A stretch of DNA of 14,416 bases from NCBI GenBank assembly GCA_041946755.1, contig JBHGBB010000089.1, forward strand, positions 1-14,416, given 5' to 3'. The notes under the pieces were generated by a model that searched no databases, was not told the DNA's origin, and saw nothing but the letters and a program-made list of their open reading frames with translations. Each line of letters starts with the position of its first letter. The stretch's first letter is position 1. Source of the DNA: JBHGBB01 sp041946755 (GTDB taxonomy: Bacteria > UBP4 > UBA4092 > JAOAEQ01). The translations under genes and the position numbers were made by a program. Shown here in pieces: positions 1-5,861 of the stretch.

Positions 1-92
1 TAACCGCAAAGAGCGCAAAGAAGGCGCAAAGGTCGCAAAGAAAACTTATTTAACTTATTTAACCATTTAACTCATTTAACTATTTAACGGCA
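1..92 (+). repeat. Composite leader repeat, copy A (CGCAAAG x4 then ATTTAAC x5)
   Basis: Two tandem blocks fill the space before the first glycosyltransferase. CGCAAAG occurs at 5, 14, 25 and 34 (steps 9, 11, 9). ATTTAAC then occurs at 48, 57, 65, 74 and 82 (steps 9, 8, 9, 8), ending four bases before the ATG at 93. The window begins with TAA. In copy B the same TAA is a stop codon, so bases 1-3 may be the stop of an upstream gene, but this cannot be proven here. There is no Shine-Dalgarno sequence. The function is unknown; it could be a spreading non-coding repeat or a leader element. Confidence 0.85.
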
Positions 93-1361
93 ATGTCTAA
101 AATCCTCGCACTTGGTGTCGGTCCGTTACCATTCGAAAACCAAACGAAGTTTTATGGCTCTTCGATTCGGACCTGGCATTTTATAAAACCGCTCCTCGAA
201 CAGGAGCATGAAATATGTCTGATAGCGATGCAGTTGCCTGACCCTTACCATGAGTTGAATCTCGAGAAACTCATTCAACGAACGATTACCGATACTCCGC
301 CGGGCGCTCAACCCTGGCGATATTATTCAGTCGATGAACTGAGTGTATTCCGGGACTTAAAATTCCTGCAGCAAGTACATGACGAATTCCAGCCGGATGG
401 ATTGCTGGGAATCAATACTCATGCGGCATGGATGACTGCCCAGATTAAGTCCGATAAACCATTCTGGGCGGATTTAAATGGCTATGCGATGGCGGAAGCG
501 CAAATTAAAGCGTATCAGGTGAAAGATGATAAATGGATTAACTATTTCTGGGAACAGGAGAAAACCATTATTCATCGGGCGGATATTTTTTCGACCGTAT
601 CCTTACCGCAGAAATATGCATTGATTGGGGAACTTGCAACCATCAACCGGCTAAACGCCGCAACTGCAAATTATGATTTCGTTCATCATATCCCGAATTC
701 GATTGAGAATCAGGCATGGCAGCATACCAAACCCGTACTTCGGGGTAAAGAAGTAACCGATTCGGATTTTGTTATTCTCTGGAGTGGGAGTTATAACACC
801 TGGACGAATATCGATTTCTTATTCAAGGGATTAACTAAAGCCATGGAAAAGAATCCGCGAATTAAGTTCGTTTCCACCGGGGGTAAAATTGATGGACATG
901 ACGATGCAACTTACCCGCGATTGGTAGAAATGGTAAATCAATCTCCATTGCGTGACCGATTCATTTTCAAAGGCTGGATTCCGTTAGAAGATGCACATAA
1001 CTATTATTTCGAAACCGATTTAGGATTGAATATCGATGGGAATAATTATGAAGTGGTGTTCGGTGCCCGGAACCGGTTAAATAGTATGATGAAAGCCGGA
1101 TTACCGATTTTAACTTCTTTAGGGTCGGAAATAACCTTGGTCTTGGATAAAGAGAAACTAGCATTGACATTCCCAATTGGAGATGTAGATAAATTCGCCA
1201 GCCAAATCCTTTGGGCCGCAGAGCATCAAGATGAATTGAAAACCATGGGGTTAAAGAGTAAACAGTATATTTTCGAGCAATGGACGTTTGAAAAAACGAC
1301 GAAACCAGTCCAAACCTGGGCGAAAAACCCTATCCATGCCCCTGATTGGAAGAGACATTAA
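93..1361 (+). CDS. Glycosyltransferase, GT-B/GT4-like, paralog 1 (422 aa)
   Basis: A probable cytoplasmic, nucleotide-sugar-dependent glycosyltransferase of the GT-B fold; donor and acceptor are unknown. The N-terminal half starts with a beta-strand and loop (residues 3-14, GVGPLPFE) and carries RTWH (26-29) and FWADLNG (124-130). The linker HHIPNSIE (198-205) leads into the donor-binding half, with WSGSYNTWTNID (230-241), STGG (261-264) and FKGW (292-295). Where classical GT4 enzymes have E-x7-E-x4-G-x-P, this protein has E320-x7-R328-x7-G336-x-P338, a pattern shared with the next two genes. It is a close paralog of the gene at 1647: blocks such as GPLPFE, WADLNG, HIPNSIE and FGARNRL are identical. 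The start follows directly on the leader repeat, without a Shine-Dalgarno sequence. It ends at residue 422, lacking the C-terminal extension of its paralog. Fold assignment is firm; specificity is open. Confidence 0.88.
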   Translation: MSKILALGVGPLPFENQTKFYGSSIRTWHFIKPLLEQEHEICLIAMQLPDPYHELNLEKLIQRTITDTPPGAQPWRYYSVDELSVFRDLKFLQQVHDEFQPDGLLGINTHAAWMTAQIKSDKPFWADLNGYAMAEAQIKAYQVKDDKWINYFWEQEKTIIHRADIFSTVSLPQKYALIGELATINRLNAATANYDFVHHIPNSIENQAWQHTKPVLRGKEVTDSDFVILWSGSYNTWTNIDFLFKGLTKAMEKNPRIKFVSTGGKIDGHDDATYPRLVEMVNQSPLRDRFIFKGWIPLEDAHNYYFETDLGLNIDGNNYEVVFGARNRLNSMMKAGLPILTSLGSEITLVLDKEKLALTFPIGDVDKFASQILWAAEHQDELKTMGLKSKQYIFEQWTFEKTTKPVQTWAKNPIHAPDWKRH

Positions 1362-1431
1362 AGGCAGAATATTTTCTGTCCTCTATATTGAAACCGGGTA
1401 AAATTCGTTACCATTTTGAACTATATGCGGT

Positions 1432-1468
1432 TTATAACCCGAATTGGTCGGACCAATTCGGGTTATAA
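1432..1468. repeat. Perfect inverted repeat / hairpin 1 (18-bp arms, 1-nt centre)
   Basis: The arm ttataacccgaattggtc (1432-1449) is repeated exactly as its reverse complement at 1451-1468, around a single G. As RNA it would fold into a long stem with a tight loop. No T-run follows, so it does not look like an ordinary intrinsic terminator. Confidence 0.95.
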
Positions 1469-1488
1469 GACAGATAAAAGTCGAATTA

Positions 1489-1525
1489 GAGTTGAATTTA
1501 GCTCCAACGGAGCTAAATTCAACTC
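1489..1525. repeat. Perfect inverted repeat / hairpin 2 (17-bp arms, 3-nt loop)
   Basis: The arm gagttgaatttagctcc (1489-1505) is matched exactly by its reverse complement at 1509-1525, with the loop AAC. The sequence is unrelated to hairpins 1 and 3, although the element has the same 37-base length as hairpin 1. It starts 20 bases after hairpin 1 and has no following T-run. Confidence 0.95.
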
Positions 1526-1546
1526 AATGTCTATACAGATCATGTC

Positions 1547-1589
1547 TCTAAGTTGACCTATTGTCAAATTGAGAATAGGTCAACTTAGA
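1547..1589. repeat. Perfect inverted repeat / hairpin 3 (16-bp arms, 11-nt loop)
   Basis: The arm tctaagttgacctatt (1547-1562) is matched exactly by its reverse complement at 1574-1589, around the 11-base loop gtcaaattgag. It begins 21 bases after hairpin 2 and ends 57 bases before the next start codon. The stem could occlude an upstream leader, but no regulatory role can be shown from sequence. Confidence 0.95.
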
Positions 1590-1646
1590 ATAATTTAACC
1601 AATAATCAGAAATCAGGCTCAATCTTATAGTGTTAAATACAAAAAT

Positions 1647-3026
1647 ATGAAGATATTTGTTGTGGGAGCAGGGCCGTTACCATTCGAATCCAGTTCGACT
1701 TTATATGGGTTAGGGTATCGAACCTGGCATGTGGTTAAACCGCTTATAGAGGATGGACATCAAGTTAGGGTAGCGGCATGCCGGATACCCACCGCATCCG
1801 AGCTCGGATTAAAAGTACCGATAGTTCAGCGGATTGTGGATTGCGGATTGCGGAATGCGGATTTTGAATACTATAGTATTAATGAGATGCAACCGTTTCT
1901 GGATGTGGTCTCGGTTCAGAAACTTTATGATGAATTCGAACCGGAGTGCATTATTGGCGTTAACGGGTTACCGGCATCGATTGCCGCGAAGTTGGATGCT
2001 GAAGTTCCATTCTGGGCGGATTTGAATGGCTGGCTGATGGCAGAAGCGCAATCGAAAGCTGCACTACTCGGCTCTGATGCTCCGCTATCAGAGTTCTGGG
2101 AACAGGAAAAAGTTGTTATCGAACGAGCGGATATCTTTTCAACCGTCTCTATCCCGCAGAAGTTCGCTTTACTCGGCGAACTGGCGGCGTTCGGTAGATT
2201 AAACATGGCGACTACCGGGTATGAATTCGTATATCATATCCCCAACTCGATTGAACTGAAAGAATATCAACATGAAAAAATGGTAGTACGCCATGAAATC
2301 GGACCAGAAACATTTGTAGTTTTGTGGTCAGGCGGGTATAATACTTGGACAGATATTGATACCCTTTTTACCGGATTATGCGGTGCAATGGAGAAAAATG
2401 ACCGGATTCGGTTCGTTTCTACCGGAGGAACACTCCGGGGTCATGATGAGAAAACATATCTCCGGTTCCAGGATTTGATATCACAATCGAAGTTTAAAGA
2501 CCGGTTCATTCTCCGCGGCTGGGTTGCGAACGAGGATGTATATAACTATTATTTCGAAAGCGATTTGGGAATTAATATCGATATCCAGAATTATGAGACG
2601 ATGTTCGGCGCCCGGAATCGGCTGCTGCATATGATGAAACTCGGGCTGCCGGTGATAACCACTTTAGGTACAGAAATCAGTTATGTTGTTGCCGAACATC
2701 AACTGGGGTTAACCTTTGAAGTCGGTAATAAAGAGCAGTTGATAGACCGGATTCTGTATGCCGCATCGCATCAGCCAGACTTGAAAGATATCGGAACGAA
2801 AGCGAAAGAATTCGTATATCGGGAATATAACTGCAATAAGACCGCAATGCCAATTCGGGATTGGGTAAAAAACCCGCAATTGGCACCGGACCGGAAAATA
2901 CAGAAGTCAGAAGTAAGAAGTCATCCGCCCAAAGGCGAGATCTCGCCAAAGGCGGAGAAGTTAGAAACGGATGCTAGTTCACCGATATCCATACTAAAAT
3001 CGTTTTTTAAAAAAGGAAAAGCATAA
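1647..3026 (+). CDS. Glycosyltransferase, GT-B/GT4-like, paralog 2 with C-terminal extension (459 aa)
   Basis: Tandem paralog of the gene at 93, with the same blocks in the same order: GAGPLPFE (7-14), RTWH (25-28), FWADLNGW (122-129), HIPNSIE (197-203), WSGGYNTWTDID (227-238) and STGG (258-261). Its site is E317-x7-R325-x7-G333-x-P335. A sugar-transferase role in the cytoplasm is inferred; the substrate is unknown. Two features set it apart. Residues 62-73 are encoded by a heptamer tandem repeat (1831-1865) in a stretch where paralog 1 has unrelated residues. After the point where paralog 1 stops (about residue 414), it continues with a charged linker of repeat-like DNA (residues 415-445) and a basic amphipathic tail, SPISILKSFFKK (445-456). 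That tail resembles the end of the radical SAM protein at 10071. The ATG at 1647 is chosen because it aligns with the start of paralog 1; there is no Shine-Dalgarno sequence. Confidence 0.88.
   Translation: MKIFVVGAGPLPFESSSTLYGLGYRTWHVVKPLIEDGHQVRVAACRIPTASELGLKVPIVQRIVDCGLRNADFEYYSINEMQPFLDVVSVQKLYDEFEPECIIGVNGLPASIAAKLDAEVPFWADLNGWLMAEAQSKAALLGSDAPLSEFWEQEKVVIERADIFSTVSIPQKFALLGELAAFGRLNMATTGYEFVYHIPNSIELKEYQHEKMVVRHEIGPETFVVLWSGGYNTWTDIDTLFTGLCGAMEKNDRIRFVSTGGTLRGHDEKTYLRFQDLISQSKFKDRFILRGWVANEDVYNYYFESDLGINIDIQNYETMFGARNRLLHMMKLGLPVITTLGTEISYVVAEHQLGLTFEVGNKEQLIDRILYAASHQPDLKDIGTKAKEFVYREYNCNKTAMPIRDWVKNPQLAPDRKIQKSEVRSHPPKGEISPKAEKLETDASSPISILKSFFKKGKA
1831..1865 (+). repeat. Five heptamer units (GGATTGC-type) inside a coding sequence
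   Basis: Consecutive 7-base units: ggattgt, ggattgc, ggattgc, ggaatgc, ggatttt. The array is read through in frame as residues 62-73 of the second glycosyltransferase. Because 7 is not a multiple of 3, each unit is read in a different frame. Confidence 0.85.
2901..2960 (+). repeat. Repeat-like DNA with nested palindrome in the 3' part of a gene
   Basis: The stretch opens with degenerate direct repeats of the AGAAGT type (2902-2920). It continues into a nested inverted repeat at 2925-2955. The inner part is the perfect 14-base palindrome ggcgagatctcgcc (2934-2947), flanked by outer arms ccgcc (2925-2929) and ggcgg (2951-2955). It lies beyond the region of homology with the paralogous gene and encodes a charged linker. 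Confidence 0.8.
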
Positions 3027-3102
3027 CCGCAAAGGACGCAAAGAAGGCGCAAAGAGCGCAAAGAAAACAAATTTAACCATTTAACTATTTAACAATTTAA
3101 CT
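3024..3102 (+). repeat. Composite leader repeat, copy B (CGCAAAG x4 then ATTTAAC x4)
   Basis: Second copy of the element at 1-92. CGCAAAG occurs at 3028, 3037, 3048 and 3057, with the same 9-11-9 steps as copy A. ATTTAAC follows at 3071, 3079, 3087 and 3095, with steps of 8. The element begins with the TAA stop codon of the preceding gene (3024-3026) and ends one base before the next ATG (3103), so it fills the whole gap. No Shine-Dalgarno sequence is present. Confidence 0.92.
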
Positions 3103-4494
3103 ATGGCTAAAACTATCTTGGTGTTCACAACAGAAATGCTTCCGGGGTATGGATATCGTACCGCGGGAGGCGGGATTAGAGCTTGGAATATCGGGCAGGG
3201 GCTGGCATCACGCGGGCATAAGGTTATCTATTCAATTCCGAAATCGCTGGCGGCTGATAAACCGAACCTACCACAAGAAGTACAAGACTCTGTATTTGAA
3301 GAAAAAGAACTGAATGCGGTTATCGACCGGATAAAACCGGATGTAGTGGTCTGTATCCAATGGCATATTGCCAATAAACTTAAAGATGTTACCGTACCGG
3401 TAGCAATCGATTTATTCGGTTTATTGATGTTAGAGAATATGTATTTCGATGAATTCGATTTGGAACACTTCCTATCCGCTAAAGTTGAAGCCATGGCGAA
3501 AGCCGACTATTTCGTTTGCGCGTCCGAGAAACAAGTAGCTTATTTCCTCCCGTGGTTGATGGTGAGCGGTGTCGATCCGAAAGAAGATTGTATCGGCAGT
3601 ATCCCGGTATCGCTATCGCCCGAGTTGCCTGAACGAACGGTATGGAGTTCTGATCCGGGCTTTGTATTCAGTGGGATATTCTGGCCGTGGCAGAATCCGT
3701 TCCCCGCATTGAATGCGGTGATCGAAACTATGAACCGTCAACAGCGGGGGCAGTTGAAAATATATGGGGGACAGCATCCCTATTGGAAAGAGTATTTTAT
3801 TAAATATCCGAATCCGGAACAGGAACTGATAAAAAGTGACCGGGTAGTATATTCCGATTTAATTCTGCATGAACAATTGATGCAAGAACTGCTAACCAAA
3901 TCGGTAGCAGTAGATTTAATGGCGAAAAATAACGAACGGATTCTCGCATTCCCGATTCGAACGGTATGTTATCTTTGGAATGGGGTGCCGGTAATCATCG
4001 GGAATTATTCTGATGTTTCAAAACTGGTAACCGAATATCAAGCCGGGTGGGCGCTGGATCCAAACGATAAAGCTGGTATGAAAAAAGTCATAGAGCAGAT
4101 ATTTGCCGATCCGGATTTGGTTAAACGATATAGTCAGAATGCCCAGAAATTGGTTCGAGAGAAACTGACCTGGGATAAAACGATCGAGCCATTGCATCAA
4201 TTCTGTTTGAATCCGAAGAAACTAGAGAAAAAAGAGTCGATGTTGAAACGGGTTGCCGAACGAGCGTTCCGGCTCCAATATGAAATGGGCACGGTATATG
4301 GCCAGAAAGATGAAATCCAACGGGAATTTGATGAATGCCGGAAAGATCGGGATCGGATAATTCAGGAGAAAGATAAGTTGCAAACTGAACGAAACGAATT
4401 AGCCGTATCGTTGGATAATATTCGGAATAAACCGCTGTTTAAGGCGTATAAATCCTTGAAATCGCTTGTTACAGGTAAAAAGAGTAACAGGTAA
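3103..4494 (+). CDS. Glycosyltransferase, GT-B-like, with C-terminal coiled coil (463 aa)
   Basis: Predicted GT-B glycosyltransferase, probably cytoplasmic or membrane-peripheral, with unknown donor and acceptor. The N-terminal strand and glycine loop are TILVFTTEM (4-12) and AGGGIRAWNIG (21-31). The donor half includes FSGIFWPWQNPF (189-200), LKIYGG (218-223) and E278-x7-R286-x7-G294-x-P296, the same deviant active-site spacing as the two upstream paralogs despite low overall similarity. After the catalytic domain, residues from about 370 to 440 are rich in K, E, R, D and Q with heptad-like spacing, indicating a coiled coil. A short basic tail follows (FKAYKSLKSLVTGKK, 446-460). The coiled coil could mediate dimerisation or docking onto partner enzymes; this is inference. 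The start lies directly after the leader repeat, one base from its last unit. Confidence 0.85.
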   Translation: MAKTILVFTTEMLPGYGYRTAGGGIRAWNIGQGLASRGHKVIYSIPKSLAADKPNLPQEVQDSVFEEKELNAVIDRIKPDVVVCIQWHIANKLKDVTVPVAIDLFGLLMLENMYFDEFDLEHFLSAKVEAMAKADYFVCASEKQVAYFLPWLMVSGVDPKEDCIGSIPVSLSPELPERTVWSSDPGFVFSGIFWPWQNPFPALNAVIETMNRQQRGQLKIYGGQHPYWKEYFIKYPNPEQELIKSDRVVYSDLILHEQLMQELLTKSVAVDLMAKNNERILAFPIRTVCYLWNGVPVIIGNYSDVSKLVTEYQAGWALDPNDKAGMKKVIEQIFADPDLVKRYSQNAQKLVREKLTWDKTIEPLHQFCLNPKKLEKKESMLKRVAERAFRLQYEMGTVYGQKDEIQREFDECRKDRDRIIQEKDKLQTERNELAVSLDNIRNKPLFKAYKSLKSLVTGKKSNR

Positions 4495-4687
4495 ACGAAG
4501 TTGATAATGTCATATATCAAAATCCAAATATCAAACCAATGTTTTAATGTCAAATATCAAATAAAACATCCATATTAGCAATATTTGATATTACAACATT
4601 GGACATTTGACATTCATTTGGCATTTGGAATTGGACATTTGATATTCTACGAAATTTAACCACTAAACGGTTTCATTTATAGTATAG
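4495..4687. repeat. AT-rich intergenic repeat cluster (ATGTCAAATATCAAA-type, both orientations)
   Basis: This 193-base gap consists largely of short variants of aatRtcaaa and their reverse complements. Examples are aatgtcaaat at 4546-4555 against atttgacatt at 4605-4614; aatatcaaa at 4527-4535 against tttgatatt at 4584-4592; and ccaatgtt at 4536-4543 against aacattgg at 4595-4602. One regular hairpin has arms atgtttta (4539-4546) and taaaacat (4562-4569) around a 15-base loop. One ATTTAACCA lies at 4664-4672. There is no coding frame of note. This resembles non-coding repeat accumulations rather than a defined regulator. Confidence 0.75.
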
Positions 4688-5848
4688 ATGAAAGAAAAAT
4701 CAAATCAAGTTACTTCTCGCCCAATAGTCTTCGTCGGCTTAAATGGTTATGATCTCCCGTATACCCGGGTACGATGTTATCATTTCGCAAAAGCGTTGCA
4801 AGAATTAGGGATGGCTACCGAAGTATTAACCTACCGGGATCATCTCGCGCCACATCGTACCGGGAAACTCCTCGACCTTCGGGATTTGGATAAATTACCG
4901 TTGATTGCAAAAGCGGTCTGGCGATTGAAAAGAATGCATCCAGAGATGCTCTATGTCCAGAAAGCGCATTATCATGCGGCAGCGCCGTATCTATTATACC
5001 GCTGGTTTAATCAACCGTATATCCTCGATTATGATGATTGGGATTTTGACCGCTCCCCATTTTTTAACCGGCCGTGGTTGAATGATTTGGTGTTTAAACA
5101 TCAAGCGAATCTCGAAGTTAGTCATCAATTGGTACGCGACGCAAAAGCGGTCATCGTATCCAGCCATCATCTTAAAGAATATATCGAAAAACTCAACCCG
5201 AAAACCTATTTGGTAGAAACCGGAGTCGATATCGTTCGATTCTCGCGAAAGACCGAAATAGCAAAAGATATTCCGGCGACTTTTGTCTGGTGTGGCGATG
5301 TTTGGGGAGAAATAATATATCAGAATGTGCTCTTCCTATTAGAATGTTTTGCCGAGGTCAACCAGCGGAATCCAGCCGCTATCTTCAAATTAGCTGGTAC
5401 CGGCGAGATGATGCCCCGGGTTAAAGAAATTGTTCAAACCCGATTTTCAAGATATAATATTAAAATATTCGATTGGATAGACCCGGATAAAATCCCGGAG
5501 TTTCTAGCGGAATCGAATATCGGATTATTGCCTCTGTTATCCGACTCGGCGAATACTGATTGGATTAAAGGGAAAAGCCCAACCAAATATTTTGAATATA
5601 TGGCGATGGGCTTGGCTTCAGTTTCAACCCGAATCGGCGAGATCGAATATATCGTTGACGATGGGATTGATGGATTTCTGGCTTCGAATAAAGAGGAATT
5701 CATCGATAAGATGGACCGATTAGCGCAAAATGCTGAGTTGCGATTTCAGATGGGAATGAAAGCTCGGGAAAAAGTAGAACAGAAATATTCACTTAATGTT
5801 CTTATTGAACGACTTAATAGAATCATTCTAGAGATAATAAATAAATAA
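4688..5848 (+). CDS. Glycosyltransferase family 4-like protein (386 aa)
   Basis: Predicted GT-B sugar transferase, distinct from the three upstream genes. The N-terminal domain has VFVGLNGYDLPYTRVR (14-29) and the acidic block YILDYDDWDFD (111-121), a pattern seen in GT4-like enzymes. The donor half carries FVWCGD (199-204), FKLAGTGE (233-240) and SPTKYFEYMAMGLASV (297-312), where E303 sits at the position of the second glutamate of the GT4 motif. The first glutamate is not conserved. IVDDGIDGFLAS (322-333) is the usual closing loop. It starts a tightly packed run: the next gene follows after 13 bases. There is no Shine-Dalgarno sequence; the ATG is preceded by TTATAGTATAG. Sugar specificity is not predictable. 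Confidence 0.88.
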   Translation: MKEKSNQVTSRPIVFVGLNGYDLPYTRVRCYHFAKALQELGMATEVLTYRDHLAPHRTGKLLDLRDLDKLPLIAKAVWRLKRMHPEMLYVQKAHYHAAAPYLLYRWFNQPYILDYDDWDFDRSPFFNRPWLNDLVFKHQANLEVSHQLVRDAKAVIVSSHHLKEYIEKLNPKTYLVETGVDIVRFSRKTEIAKDIPATFVWCGDVWGEIIYQNVLFLLECFAEVNQRNPAAIFKLAGTGEMMPRVKEIVQTRFSRYNIKIFDWIDPDKIPEFLAESNIGLLPLLSDSANTDWIKGKSPTKYFEYMAMGLASVSTRIGEIEYIVDDGIDGFLASNKEEFIDKMDRLAQNAELRFQMGMKAREKVEQKYSLNVLIERLNRIILEIINK

Positions 5849-5861
5849 TATAAAAATAGGT

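Larger units (their letters stand above)
1362..1646. other. Intergenic region holding three perfect hairpins; no gene seen
   Basis: This 285-base gap separates the two paralogous glycosyltransferases and has no credible coding frame. Its main content is the three perfect inverted repeats listed separately, separated by 20 and 21 bases. A small stem, CAGAA/TTCTG with a 4-base loop, lies at 1365-1378 just after the stop of the first gene. A single ATTTAACCA lies at 1593-1601. A TATAGT at 1626-1631 resembles a -10 box, but no matching -35 box could be found. Confidence 0.7.

Noticed and set aside
1..92. CRISPR-like or iteron array (origin) from CGCAAAG units
   Set aside because: The units are 7 bases with 2-4 base gaps, no initiator gene is near, and a second copy sits before another glycosyltransferase gene, so a dispersed repeat explains it better.
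1432..1468. Intrinsic terminator after the first glycosyltransferase
   Set aside because: The stem is strong but no U-tract follows on either strand; the flanks are mixed sequence.
1432..1589. CRISPR array
   Set aside because: The three palindromic units have different sequences and only the spacing is regular; there are no identical direct repeats and no cas genes.
1626..1631. TATAGT as a promoter -10 box before the second glycosyltransferase (and a similar TATAGT at 4679)
   Set aside because: No -35 element at a plausible distance was seen, and such hexamers are frequent in AT-rich intergenic DNA; at 4679 it would be only 3 bases from the start codon.
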